Part shown: positions 19,257 through 27,768 of the stretch, piece by piece | Layout: every line of letters begins with the position of its first letter | Position numbering within the stretch: the first letter of the stretch is position 1 | Source: Pollutimonas sp963712655 | GTDB taxonomy: Bacteria > Pseudomonadota > Gammaproteobacteria > Burkholderiales > Burkholderiaceae_B | DNA: 64,000 nucleotides | Reading direction: 5' to 3' | NCBI GenBank assembly: GCA_963712655.1 | Contig: CAVQIT010000008.1 | Location: forward strand, 1,612,001-1,676,000 | Notes under the pieces: model-generated | What the model was told of the DNA's origin: nothing | Databases searched by the model: none | Seen by the model: only the letters and a program-made list of their open reading frames with translations | Program-made: the position numbers and the translations under genes

Positions 19257-19668
19257 ATGGAAGTTCAGTGCTTGTAATTGAAAGAATGGGCATTGATGGG
19301 TGTATTGCCGCGGCGCCGGCCATTGCGCATAGCACATTGCATACCACGCTTGTCCACCGTAGCGCGAACAGAACAAAACAAGCAAGGGGTCGGTGCTCCT
19401 CTCCCGGTATGTCTTCGCGGTTTTGAAGAATTTACACACACCGTGGCGCGCTGCTGTTCCTCGCATCTTGCTGTGACCACTTATTGCTCCGGCGTGTAGT
19501 TGGCAAAGAAGTTGCTGGAAGGGTACAGTTTCAGGAAAAGTGAATATGCAAAGATGCCTGTCCCGGATTGTCGCGCCGTTACATTCAGAGGCAGGCGCGA
19601 TTCTCATCGACGCTTTCCATCCTCAGCATGCCCGTGCGCGCACAAGGCGCGGTAAATCTGGCGAAGCC
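19257..19668. other. intergenic region between ctaC and the cytochrome c genes
   Basis: These 412 bp separate the divergently transcribed ctaC and cytochrome c genes, so they should hold promoters for both. Open frames here have no recognisable domain and extend the neighbours past their plausible starts. No strong repeat, hairpin or consensus promoter was seen. Confidence 0.5.
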
Positions 19669-20135
19669 ATGAACGATATGACCGGCCAAAACGACGATGC
19701 CATGCCAAAACATGGGCGATGCGCGTCACAATTTTCCGGCCCGAACGTCAGTCTGGGCTTGGCGCTGCTTGGAATGAGCGCGATCTTGCTGCTGATTGGT
19801 TGCGGCCAAGAACGCCCCCGCTTGCGCCGCGGGGCCAAGCCATTCAGTTGGCCGATGCGGACATTAAGCTTGCCCGGCAGCTTATCCGGGACTATGGCTG
19901 CGTCGCCTGCCATACCGTGCCAGGAGTGAAGGGGCCAAGCTCAAAAGTGGGTCCACCGCTGGAAAATATGGCATTGCGCGGCTACATAGGCGGCGTACTG
20001 CCGAACACGCCCGACAACCTGGTGCGATGGTTGCTCGATCCTCCGGCAATCGATCCACTTACCGCCATGCCAAACATGGGGATGAATGATGGAGACGCGA
20101 AGGATATCGCAGCCTACCTCCTTACCCTCCACTGA
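19669..20135 (+). pseudogene. lipoprotein cytochrome c, one frameshift
   Basis: A single-heme cytochrome c split over two frames. The first frame (from 19669) gives a lipoprotein signal, LALLGMSAILLLIGCGQERP, with lipobox Cys. The second frame gives PPLAPRGQAIQLADADIK and then the heme site CVACH, down to the stop at 20135. Adding one C to the run 19815-19819 joins them as ...CGQERPPLAPRGQ. The C-terminal part is clearly similar to the second domain of the next gene (PNTPDNLVRWL, DAKDIAAYLLTLH). It probably donates electrons to the caa3 oxidase. The frameshift is either real or a sequencing indel. Confidence 0.82.
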
Positions 20136-20153
20136 CTCCAGGGGCGTTCGACG

Positions 20154-21014
20154 ATGACGAAATGGAAGCGCGTTGCAAGCATTACCTTGGCTGCCTCAGC
20201 GGCAACAGCCGCTCTGTTGGGGGGCCTTGTTATCTACACTGGCGTGTATGACGTCAGCGCAACGCGCCAGCACACGGCTGCCGTCTATCATTTGCTCGAA
20301 ACCTCCTTGCGACGCTCGGTCAAATTGCGTACATCCGATGTCGAGGTACCAGCCTTGGACGATGCCGATCGCGCCATTAACGGATTCAAGCTATTTCACA
20401 CGCATTGCGTGCAATGCCACGGTGCCCCAGGCATCGCGCCGCAACCGTTCGCGCTGGGCCTGACACCCGCGCCCGCCTCATTGGTTGCTGCCGCCCAAGA
20501 GTGGTCCGCAGCCGAGATCCAATGGATGATCCGGCATGGTATCAAGATGACCGGCATGCCCGCATGGCAATATAGGATGAGCGACGAAGAAATATGGGAC
20601 GTCGTGGCGTTCATGAAGGTCTTGCCCACGTTGTCGCCTGCCGACTACGAAGGCTGGAGCAGGCGACATATGCCGACGGCTGAACAGCCATCGGATACGT
20701 CTTTAACATTGCCGGAGATGGATGCGAGGCTCGGCGATGCCGGGGCCGGCAAAAAGGCCCTGCAACAGTATCTGTGCGCCACATGCCATGTGATTCCCGG
20801 CATCGTCGGCGCGAACCACCATGTCGGTCCTTCCCTGGCGGGCATTGCAAGCCGGAAATACATTGCCGGCGTGTTCCCGAATACGCCGGCCAACATGCTG
20901 CGCTGGCTGCGCCAGCCGACTGCGGTCGATCCATTATCCGCAATGCCGGACCTCGACATATCCGATCAGGATGCGCGCGATATCGCCGCATTTCTCTATA
21001 CGCTGCGCGACTGA
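20154..21014 (+). CDS. di-heme cytochrome c
   Basis: A 286-residue membrane-anchored cytochrome with an N-terminal helix (about residues 8-30) and two heme-binding sites, CVQCH at about 85 and CATCH at about 208. Methionines that could be axial ligands follow in each domain (MTGMPAW, SAMPDL). The second domain repeats the fold of the preceding lipoprotein cytochrome. It starts 18 bp after that gene, so the two are cotranscribed and probably feed electrons to the divergent caa3 oxidase. Confidence 0.93.
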   Translation: MTKWKRVASITLAASAATAALLGGLVIYTGVYDVSATRQHTAAVYHLLETSLRRSVKLRTSDVEVPALDDADRAINGFKLFHTHCVQCHGAPGIAPQPFALGLTPAPASLVAAAQEWSAAEIQWMIRHGIKMTGMPAWQYRMSDEEIWDVVAFMKVLPTLSPADYEGWSRRHMPTAEQPSDTSLTLPEMDARLGDAGAGKKALQQYLCATCHVIPGIVGANHHVGPSLAGIASRKYIAGVFPNTPANMLRWLRQPTAVDPLSAMPDLDISDQDARDIAAFLYTLRD

Positions 21015-21059
21015 GCAACCGGCGGGGGCGCGGGAAAACGCTGAAGCCCAAGCCGTAGG

Positions 21060-21494
21060 TTACGAGCGCTCAAGCAGCATGTCCCGGAGGTTGGAAACAT
21101 CCGTCAACAGTCTTTTTATCGTTTCGGCCGGAAGATTGACGGAATTTTCCGCACATTTCGGAACCGCCCGGGCGCGCTCCTTCAATGCCTTGCCTTCCTG
21201 CGTCAGCCGTACGCATACTTGCCGCTCATCCGCGGGATTGCGGTTGCGGGTGACATAGCCGGCCGCTTCGAGACGCTTGAGCAGCGGCGTAAGCGTGCTG
21301 GAATCGAGATGCAGGGCGTGCCCCAGCGCTTTTACCGTCCGATCGTCTTCCGCCCATAAAACGACAAGCACCAGATACTGCGGATAGGTCAAGCCGATCT
21401 CATCCAGGACAGGACGATAGAGCTGATTAAAGGCGTGACTGGCGGAGTAGAGCGAGAAGCAAAGCAGCTCATCCAGCGCCGGAAAGGGGTGCAC
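21060..21494 (-). CDS. ohrR: MarR family regulator, OhrR-like peroxide sensor
   Basis: A 144-residue MarR-family regulator. The N-terminal LCFSLYSASHAFNQLYRPVL matches OhrR proteins, with the redox-sensing Cys at residue 12, and GLTYPQYLVLVVLW is the family hallmark. In OhrR, organic hydroperoxides oxidise this Cys and release DNA. The target is probably the divergent secreted hydrolase gene at 21658, through the two inverted repeats at 21557-21571 and 21611-21625. No ohr gene is seen nearby, so the name is by family only. Confidence 0.88.
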   Translation of the reverse strand: MHPFPALDELLCFSLYSASHAFNQLYRPVLDEIGLTYPQYLVLVVLWAEDDRTVKALGHALHLDSSTLTPLLKRLEAAGYVTRNRNPADERQVCVRLTQEGKALKERARAVPKCAENSVNLPAETIKRLLTDVSNLRDMLLERS

Positions 21495-21556
21495 TCGTTT
21501 TCTTGGTTTTGTTCATGCGCAAGCTCCTGGTCAATTTCCCTCCATAATAATTTGTG

Positions 21557-21571
21557 TGCGATCTAATCGCA
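21557..21571. promoter_or_regulatory. MarR/OhrR-type operator 1
   Basis: TGCGAT-CTA-ATCGCA is a perfect 6-bp inverted repeat with a 3-bp centre. It lies 5 bp upstream of the -35 box at 21577. A matching second site lies at 21611. The match between the sites supports a shared regulator. Confidence 0.7.
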
Positions 21572-21576
21572 AGCTA

Positions 21577-21605
21577 TTGACATGCCTTTCATCAGCGCAT
21601 ATTAT
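21577..21605 (+). promoter_or_regulatory. near-consensus sigma-70 promoter of the alpha/beta hydrolase gene
   Basis: TTGACA at 21577-21582 and TATTAT at 21600-21605 are separated by exactly 17 bp, so this should be a strong housekeeping promoter. It reads toward the hydrolase start at 21658. The inverted repeats at 21557 and 21611 bracket it, which is the classical layout for repression. Confidence 0.8.
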
Positions 21606-21610
21606 TTGTT

Positions 21611-21625
21611 TGCGATTAAATCGTG
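21611..21625. promoter_or_regulatory. MarR/OhrR-type operator 2
   Basis: TGCGAT-TAA-ATCGTG repeats the operator at 21557 with two changes at its end. It covers the expected transcription start of the promoter at 21577-21605. A dimeric MarR protein here would block RNA polymerase. Confidence 0.65.
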
Positions 21626-21657
21626 TACAAATTAATTTATTGAATTAGGGAAATCAA

Positions 21658-22434
21658 ATGACCAAGCTGTTTGCAGGATTGTTGCTCGCTTCCGCCGCTC
21701 TTGTCAGCTCCGCCGCCATGGCCCAGAGCGTCAAGCCTACCGTCGTTCTGGTCCACGGCGCGTTTGCCGATGGATCAAGCTGGAACGGAGTGGCCAATAT
21801 CCTTCTGAAGGATGGCTATCCGGTTGTGGCGGTTGCCAACCCACTGCGTAGCGTGAAGGGCGATGCGCAATACGTCTCGGACATACTCGCCACGATCAAG
21901 ACGCCGGTCGTGCTGGTGGGCCATTCCTACGGCGGCCCGGTCATCAGCGTAGCGGCCAACGGCCACCCGAACGTCAAGTCCTTGGTCTTTGTGTCCGCCT
22001 TCGCGCCGGAGGCTGGCGAGACGCCGGCGGCGCTGACCGGAAAATTTCCCGGCAGCACGCTGGGAGCCGCGCTCGACGCGCCCGTTCCGCTCGCTGACGG
22101 CGGCAAAGATCTCTATGTCAGGAAGGACAAATTCCACGAGCAGTTCGCCGCCGATGTGCCCGCCGCACAGGCAGCATTGATGGCCGCCGAACAAAGGCCG
22201 GTTACGGAAGCCGCATTGAACGAAGCGCAGACCGCTCCGGCCTGGAAAAACATTCCCTCTTTCTTTGTCTACGGCGACCAGGACAAGAACATTCCTCCCA
22301 AGGCGCTGTCATTCATGGCGGAGCGCGCGCAGTCCAGGCAGACCATAGTCGTCAAGGGCGCTTCGCACGTCGTGATGGTGTCCAACCCGAAAACGGTCGC
22401 AACGCTGATCGAAAAGGCGGCCGAGGCCAAATAG
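21658..22434 (+). CDS. secreted alpha/beta hydrolase
   Basis: A 258-residue alpha/beta-hydrolase with an N-terminal Sec signal peptide (KLFAGLLLASAALVSSAAMA). The oxyanion-hole motif is LVHGAFADGSSW, the nucleophile elbow is GHSYGG, and a late His lies in GASHVVMV. The family includes esterases and lactonases of the EstC/salicylate-esterase type; periplasmic location is inferred. It is divergent from the OhrR-like regulator, so induction by peroxides or hydrophobic compounds is expected. Confidence 0.92.
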   Translation: MTKLFAGLLLASAALVSSAAMAQSVKPTVVLVHGAFADGSSWNGVANILLKDGYPVVAVANPLRSVKGDAQYVSDILATIKTPVVLVGHSYGGPVISVAANGHPNVKSLVFVSAFAPEAGETPAALTGKFPGSTLGAALDAPVPLADGGKDLYVRKDKFHEQFAADVPAAQAALMAAEQRPVTEAALNEAQTAPAWKNIPSFFVYGDQDKNIPPKALSFMAERAQSRQTIVVKGASHVVMVSNPKTVATLIEKAAEAK

Positions 22435-22508
22435 GGGCTTGGCCCCCGCGGCGGCGGTCACGACGAGCTTATGAGCGGCTCTGGGCTGACAAGGACGTGT
22501 TCAGGGCG

Positions 22509-22793
22509 TCACGCACTCTGGCGCGGCCCGAGCGCTTCAAAGTCGCCGCTGCCTAATTCGGTGACGCCGTCTGTGGGCGTATTCAACGACTCCTCGACGG
22601 CCCGGGTGATCTTGTCGCGCCCGCGCTCGAATGCATCGAGCAGTTCGCTACCGGTCGCGTCCCGCGCGCCGAAGGACTGCCGCAGCGCTTCGGCCGAAAT
22701 CTCGTAGCTGCGCTTTTCATCGTTGTTGTTCCAGACGAAACGGATACATCCTTCTTCGTACTTTGCTTCGGTCATCTTGGCAAATTCGCTCAT
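22509..22793 (-). CDS. DUF1488 family protein
   Basis: A 94-residue acidic protein that fits the DUF1488 family (IRFVWNNNDEKRSYEISAEA ... LRQSFGA ... LLDAFERGRDKI). I chose the ATG at 22793, which follows CAGGAGA; the longer frame to 22931 has no support. These small proteins are common in betaproteobacteria and have no known function. Confidence 0.8.
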   Translation of the reverse strand: MSEFAKMTEAKYEEGCIRFVWNNNDEKRSYEISAEALRQSFGARDATGSELLDAFERGRDKITRAVEESLNTPTDGVTELGSGDFEALGPRQSA

Positions 22794-22951
22794 TGCAATC
22801 TCCTGAATAGCATTGGCCGCGGAGGGTTCCACGGTCGCACGATACCGCCGGCATATGGCGTGCCATGCAAGCCAGCGAACCGGAATGGCGGAGGGCATGA
22901 AAATTGCTGTGTCATGTCTCCTGCATGTCAATAAAACCCGGAGAAACCATT

Positions 22952-23449
22952 ATGACCAAATCAGTGCAAGATCTTTTCATACATATGCTATCGGACATTT
23001 ACAGCGCGGAAAAGCAACTGACAAAGGCGCTACCAAAAATGGCCCGCGCATCGACCAACAGCGAATTGTCGGCCGCTTATACACAACATCTGGAGGAGAC
23101 CCAGCATCAAGTCGAGCGCATTGACGAAATAGTCGAAACATGCGGTATCAAACTCAAGCGCATGAAATGTGTCGCCATGGAGGGCCTGATCGAAGAGGGC
23201 AAGGAAGTCATCGATGAAATCGAGAAGGGAGCAGTGCTGGACGTCGCACTGATTGCCGCTGCCCAGAAAGTGGAGCACTATGAGATCGCGAGCTACGGCA
23301 CGCTGTGCACAATTGCCAGGCAACTGGGGCAAATGGACGCTCTGCGCCTGCTGAAGGAAACCATGGCCGAAGAAAAAGCCACGGACGAGAAACTCACCAA
23401 GATTGCAGAGTCCGGCATTAATCAGGAAGCCGCCGGCACGCCGGCCTGA
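22952..23449 (+). CDS. YciE/YciF ferritin-like family protein (DUF892)
   Basis: A 165-residue all-helical protein of the YciE/YciF (DUF892) family. It contains LFIHMLSDIYSAEKQLTKAL near the start and EKVE/AQKVEHYEIASY-type carboxylate-His pairs in the four-helix bundle. The fold resembles ferritins and may carry a di-iron site; the family is linked to stress. The ATG at 22952 follows GGAGA. An YihY-type membrane gene follows 33 bp later. Confidence 0.9.
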   Translation: MTKSVQDLFIHMLSDIYSAEKQLTKALPKMARASTNSELSAAYTQHLEETQHQVERIDEIVETCGIKLKRMKCVAMEGLIEEGKEVIDEIEKGAVLDVALIAAAQKVEHYEIASYGTLCTIARQLGQMDALRLLKETMAEEKATDEKLTKIAESGINQEAAGTPA

Positions 23450-23482
23450 ATCGCGTTCCCAGGCCCCAATTAGGCGCAATGG

Positions 23483-24406
23483 GTGAAGAAGGCCATGCAT
23501 CTGACTCCCAGACAATTCCTTCATCTGGCAAAGTGCTCGTACCAGGCATGGAGCGACGACCAGGCCTCCAGCATGGGCGCGGCCATCGCGTTCTACACCG
23601 TCTTCTCCATTGCGCCTTTGCTCATCATTGTTATCGCCGCCGCCGGTTTCATCTGGGGGGAGGACGCCATACGCGGTGAAGTCATCCGCCAACTGGGCGG
23701 CCTGGTCGGCCCGGAAGGGGCCGAAAGCGTGCAGACACTTATCCGCAGCGCAGACAAGCCGGCACAGGGCGTCACGGCAACCATCGTGAGCGTGGTGATC
23801 CTGATTATCGGCGCGACGCGTGTCTTTGCGGAACTGCAAAACGCACTGGACCGCATCTGGGAAGCGCCGGCGCTGGAACGTACATCTGGATGGTGGCGGA
23901 TGCTGCGCACCCGGCTGCTGTCGCTGGGTCTGGTGCTGGGCATGAGCTTCCTGCTTTTGGTTTCCCTGGTGATAGGCGCGGGGCTGGCCGTGTTGGGCGA
24001 ATGGATCAACGGATTGTTTCCGGGGTGGGAGGTGCTTCTGCAGGCCTTGAACATGCTCGCCTCGCTCGTGATTTCGACGATATTGTTCGCGATGATCTTC
24101 AAGTACATGCCGCAGGCTTCTATCGCGTGGCGCGACGTCTGGGTCGGCGCCATCGTTACCGCCGTCCTGTTCGAAATTGGAAAGCTGCTGATCAGCCTGT
24201 ATGTCGGCAAGAGCTCTACCGTTTCTTCGCTGACGGCGGCCGGATCCCTGGTCATTGTGCTGATCTGGGTGTACTACGCCGCGCAGGTATTCCTGCTGGG
24301 CGCGGAGTTCACCTGGTTTTATGCCAATCATCATGGGACGCGACGCGCGCCGCCGGAGCGGCAAGACCAGCCCACTGCCATCGAAGGCGACATGGACTCA
24401 AGGTGA
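23483..24406 (+). CDS. YihY/virulence factor BrkB family membrane protein
   Basis: A 307-residue inner-membrane protein with about six helices (IAFYTVFSIAPLLIIVIAAA near the start), matching the YihY/BrkB family once called ribonuclease BN. It starts at a GTG; an in-frame ATG four codons later is equally possible. The C-terminal tail is hydrophilic. It overlaps the convergent HxlR gene by 9 bp. The molecular role of the family is not settled. Confidence 0.9.
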   Translation: MKKAMHLTPRQFLHLAKCSYQAWSDDQASSMGAAIAFYTVFSIAPLLIIVIAAAGFIWGEDAIRGEVIRQLGGLVGPEGAESVQTLIRSADKPAQGVTATIVSVVILIIGATRVFAELQNALDRIWEAPALERTSGWWRMLRTRLLSLGLVLGMSFLLLVSLVIGAGLAVLGEWINGLFPGWEVLLQALNMLASLVISTILFAMIFKYMPQASIAWRDVWVGAIVTAVLFEIGKLLISLYVGKSSTVSSLTAAGSLVIVLIWVYYAAQVFLLGAEFTWFYANHHGTRRAPPERQDQPTAIEGDMDSR

Positions 24407-24787
24407 GGCTTGCCTGGATTCTTCGTCGTACTTCTCGCGCGCCTCATCGATAGCCGAAAGATTCTCGTAGGCCCACTTGCCCAAGGCAAGGACCGGCGTG
24501 CTCAGCGACTTGCCGAGTTCACTCAGCTCGTATTGGACCTGCGGCGGCCTGGTCGGAAACGCGGTCCTGATGACCATTCCATCCCGCTCCAATGTCTTCA
24601 GCGTCCTGGTCAGCATCTGCTGGGAAATACCATCGATGCAGCGCTTCAACTCGTTGAAGCGGCGAGGGCCGTTACGCAACACTACGATCACCAGAACCGT
24701 CCACTTGTCGCCGACACGCGCCAGGACCGGAATCACGCGACGGCAATCATTCATCACCACGCCGCTCTCGCCAGCAGTCATCTTCAT
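24398..24787 (-). CDS. HxlR family transcriptional regulator
   Basis: A 129-residue winged-helix regulator with the HxlR signature: VGDKWTVLVIVVLRNGPRRF and the later ISQQMLTRTLKTLERDGMV. I placed the start at 24787 (MKMTAGES); 24829 is an alternative that adds 14 residues. It is divergent from an NADPH-dependent FMN reductase gene, a pairing typical of electrophile or quinone sensing. Confidence 0.9.
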   Translation of the reverse strand: MKMTAGESGVVMNDCRRVIPVLARVGDKWTVLVIVVLRNGPRRFNELKRCIDGISQQMLTRTLKTLERDGMVIRTAFPTRPPQVQYELSELGKSLSTPVLALGKWAYENLSAIDEAREKYDEESRQASP

Positions 24788-24884
24788 ATGTCCTAGTCCC
24801 CCAAATATGCGTTCTTGTAAAGCATCCAAGTAGTCACATATACTTTCTTGGTCCCAATAATAGACTACCTGGAAACTCGATTAC

Positions 24885-25472
24885 ATGTCACTTAAGCTGA
24901 ACATCATTTTTGGCAGCACACGTCCCGGCCGCCTGGGTTTGCCCATAGGCAACTGGTTCAAGGAATTTGCCGCCGCCCATGGCAAGTTCGACGCGAATCT
25001 GGTCGATCTGGCCGACTTCAATCTCCCGCTTCTTGACGAATCAACGCACCCTGTGCTGCAGCAATATACGCATGAGCACACCAGGCGATGGAGCGAAAGT
25101 GTCGATTCAGCGGATGCCTACGTATTCGTGACGCCGGAATACGACTACTTTCCGCCCGCGTCCCTGGTGAATGCCGTGCAAGTCTTGATGCGCGAGTGGG
25201 CCTATAAGCCCGCCGGCGTGGTCAGCTATGGTGGGATTTCGGGCGGCCTTCGTGCGTCGCAGCCCTTGCGGCAATTGATCAGCAGCGTCAATGTGCATCC
25301 ACTGCCGCAGGTAGTGCCGATTCCCTCGTTCGGACAGTTCATCGGCGATGATGGTGTATTCCGGCCCAATGAGCCGATGAAGGCGGGAGCGCAGGGCATG
25401 CTGGATGAACTGCACAAGTGGGCTTCTGCGCTGAAGACTATAAGGCCGGAGGTTGTTGCGGAAAGGGGCTGA
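24885..25472 (+). CDS. NADPH-dependent FMN reductase family protein
   Basis: A 195-residue flavodoxin-fold reductase. The phosphate-binding loop GSTRPGRLG lies near the N-terminus, and the family motifs PEYDYFPPASLVNA and VVSYGGISGGLRA follow. It probably uses NAD(P)H and FMN to reduce quinones, azo or nitro compounds. It is divergent from the HxlR regulator, which probably controls it. Confidence 0.92.
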   Translation: MSLKLNIIFGSTRPGRLGLPIGNWFKEFAAAHGKFDANLVDLADFNLPLLDESTHPVLQQYTHEHTRRWSESVDSADAYVFVTPEYDYFPPASLVNAVQVLMREWAYKPAGVVSYGGISGGLRASQPLRQLISSVNVHPLPQVVPIPSFGQFIGDDGVFRPNEPMKAGAQGMLDELHKWASALKTIRPEVVAERG

Positions 25473-25543
25473 GAAGGGGGGAGTCTTGGAGCGGGGCGTG
25501 GATTTATGTCGTACTGCCGCTGGGGCCAGTGCGGAGATTGCCA

Positions 25544-25578
25544 CCTATATTAACCGCTATTTATGCGGTGAATATAGG
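25544..25578. repeat. 14-bp inverted repeat (hairpin)
   Basis: CCTATATTAACCGC and GCGGTGAATATAGG face each other across the 7-bp spacer TATTTAT with one mismatch. It lies between the FMN reductase and SRPBCC genes. No T-run follows, so an operator is at least as likely as a terminator. Confidence 0.6.
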
Positions 25579-25708
25579 TTTGATGCGTCGCATCGTCAAA
25601 TGCAGCGATATCATGGGGCGGTTGATTACGACGGGCACGCGCTTCGCGCCAACCGTATTTCCACACCCATTACCCAGCTATGCCGGTAACACGGTCAAGG
25701 AAACTCTC

Positions 25709-26125
25709 ATGAAAATCACAGTCGAGACAAACGTCGCCGCGCCCATCAATGAGGTTTGGCGCGCCTACACAACGCCTGACGACATCAAGCAATGGAATGC
25801 GCCGTCGGACGATTGGCACACCACGGCCGCATCGGTCGATTTGCGTGAAGGCGGCGCTTTTTCCTGGCGGATGGAAGCGAAAGATGGCAGCATGGGCTTT
25901 GATTTTGCGGGAACGTACAGCAAAATTGTTCCGCATAAGCTTATTGAATATGTCTTTGGCGACCGCACTGCGCAAGTCGAATTTACGGACGGACCGCAGG
26001 GCGTCAATGTCCGAGTGACCTTCGATGCCGAGACAACATTTTCAAATGAGCAACAGCGCGGCGGCTGGGCGGCGATCTTGAATAATTTCGCACGCCACGT
26101 CGAAGAATCGCAAGGCGCGGCCTAG
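25709..26125 (+). CDS. SRPBCC (AHSA1/START-like) family protein
   Basis: A 138-residue protein of the AHSA1 branch of the SRPBCC fold: PINEVWRAYTTPDDIKQWNA at the start, FSWRMEAKDGSMGFDFAGTY in the middle and GGWAAILNNFARHVE at the end. Such proteins bind hydrophobic ligands in a deep cavity. The ATG at 25709 follows AAGGAAAC; the frame is open further upstream but shows no homology there. The function is unknown. Confidence 0.9.
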   Translation: MKITVETNVAAPINEVWRAYTTPDDIKQWNAPSDDWHTTAASVDLREGGAFSWRMEAKDGSMGFDFAGTYSKIVPHKLIEYVFGDRTAQVEFTDGPQGVNVRVTFDAETTFSNEQQRGGWAAILNNFARHVEESQGAA

Positions 26126-26301
26126 TCAATGTTCGCTGCGCCGGAAGCTGCGTCCGCCGGGGGTTTAAGCTAAAGATGATTCTTGGATCTGCTTAAAGCC
26201 CAACGGGATAAACCGTATTGACAGCCCATAGGCTCCGGCTTACTCTGCCGGCAGGCATTACAGAGTGATGAATAATCAGAACGAAGTTCGAGGATAGCGC
26301 A

Positions 26302-27258
26302 ATGAAAGTTAGTCAGTTACTGAAATCGTTGGCCATTATGACTGCGCTATGCGCGGGTGCGGCGCATGCGCAGGTTAGTGTGATGCTGCCTGCCAATCCC
26401 GGCGGCGGTTGGGATGCCACGGGACGGCAAGCGTTCCAGGCCCTGAAGGACGCCGGTATCTACACGGGCACCGTGAATTTTTCCAATAAGGGCGGCGCCG
26501 GCGGCACGATCGGTTTGTCCGATTTTCAGCGCTCGCAAAAAGGCAAGCCGGATGCGCTGGCGGTATTCGGTGCAATCACGGTGGGCGCCATTACGCTGAA
26601 CCATTCCCCTGTCGACCTGAGCAAATTCAAACCTGTCGCGCGCCTGACCGCGGAATACTTGGTGCTTGCGGTCAAGGCGGATTCCCCCTACAAGACCCTG
26701 GGTGATTTCGTTGCCGCACTCAAGAGCAATCCTGGCGCGTCGGCCGTGGGCGGTGGTTCCGCCGGCGGCGTGGACCACATCGCTTTGGCGCTGCTGGCGC
26801 AAAGCGCAGGCGTGCCTGTGCCGAAGTTGAACTATATTCCGCAGGCCGGCGGAGCCGACACGGTCATCGGCATGATCAACGGAACACTGAAGGCCGGTAT
26901 TTCGGGCATTTCCGAATTCCAGCAATTTGCCAAGGATGGCCGCATACGCATATTGGGCATCACCACAGCCGAGCGCGTGAAGGGCATGCAAGACATTCCT
27001 ACGTTCAAGGAAGCAGGGTTCGATGTGGAAATCGCGAACTGGCGCGGTATTCTGGGCCCGGTCGACATGCCCGAGGCCAATTATAAGGAATGGGTAGAGC
27101 GCTTCACCAAGCTAAGCGAAAGCAAGGCATGGCAGGCCGTACTTCAAAAGCAGGCTTGGGATGCCTATTTCATGCCGGGCGACGAGTTCGGTAAATTCGT
27201 CCAGGCTGAAAGCAGCCGCATCAATCAAATCCTTAAAGACGCGGGGCTGGTCAAGTAA
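26302..27258 (+). CDS. tctC: tripartite tricarboxylate transporter substrate-binding protein TctC
   Basis: A 318-residue periplasmic receptor with a signal peptide ending CAGAAHAQ and the mature start VSVMLPANPGGGWDATGRQA, the TctC-type glycine loop. It captures citrate or a related carboxylate and hands it to TctAB. It is the first gene of a tctC-tctB-tctA operon. A possible A/G-rich ribosome-binding site (GAGGATAG) precedes the ATG. Confidence 0.95.
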   Translation: MKVSQLLKSLAIMTALCAGAAHAQVSVMLPANPGGGWDATGRQAFQALKDAGIYTGTVNFSNKGGAGGTIGLSDFQRSQKGKPDALAVFGAITVGAITLNHSPVDLSKFKPVARLTAEYLVLAVKADSPYKTLGDFVAALKSNPGASAVGGGSAGGVDHIALALLAQSAGVPVPKLNYIPQAGGADTVIGMINGTLKAGISGISEFQQFAKDGRIRILGITTAERVKGMQDIPTFKEAGFDVEIANWRGILGPVDMPEANYKEWVERFTKLSESKAWQAVLQKQAWDAYFMPGDEFGKFVQAESSRINQILKDAGLVK

Positions 27259-27285
27259 TCACGCAGCACCTGTGAAGGAATGTCG

Positions 27286-27768
27286 ATGAAGTTGTTGCGC
27301 AAAGGCCCTTGGTGGCTGGGGCTGGCCGTCATGCTCATGGGGGCGGTCTGCTTTTATGCCTCGACCGAATTGGCCGCGACGGCGCAATACGCAGCCGTCG
27401 GTCCAGGCATGTTCGTTGCCGGTGTCGGCTTGGGGCTGATAGGGTTGGGCGTGCTGCTGCTGATCCAGATTGCCCGTGGCGAAGTGTTCGAACCGGAAGA
27501 GGCGGAAAACGCGGCGCCGGGCCAGTCCATGGACAAGCGCGCTTTTTTCACGGCATTGCTGGCCGCCATCGTGCCTGCGCTGACCATGGAAACGCTCGGG
27601 CTGCCGGTGACAGCCATGCTGTCGTTCATGCTGGTGGCGCGCGCATTTGGTTCGAAACGTCTCGTGTCTGATCTTGTCGTGGGTTTCGTGCTGGGTGGCC
27701 TCAGTTGGTTTCTGTTCGGCCGGCTGGGGCTTCAGCTTGGCGGCTTTTTTCCCTTGGCGGGTTTGTGA
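27286..27768 (+). CDS. tctB: tripartite tricarboxylate transporter small membrane subunit TctB
   Basis: A 160-residue protein with four membrane helices (about WLGLAVMLMGAVCFYAST, GPGMFVAGVGLGLIGLGVLL, FFTALLAAIVPALTMETLG and LVVGFVLGGLSWFLFGRLG). I prefer the ATG at 27286 because GAAGGA lies six bases before it; an ATG at 27280 is nearly on top of that site. The stop overlaps the tctA start by one base (TGATG), which indicates coupling. Confidence 0.92.
   Translation: MKLLRKGPWWLGLAVMLMGAVCFYASTELAATAQYAAVGPGMFVAGVGLGLIGLGVLLLIQIARGEVFEPEEAENAAPGQSMDKRAFFTALLAAIVPALTMETLGLPVTAMLSFMLVARAFGSKRLVSDLVVGFVLGGLSWFLFGRLGLQLGGFFPLAGL

Noticed and set aside
23030..24364. Long minus-strand open frame opposite the YciE and YihY genes
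   Set aside because: It is antisense to two well-recognised genes, has low-complexity Gln/His/Arg-rich composition and no domain.
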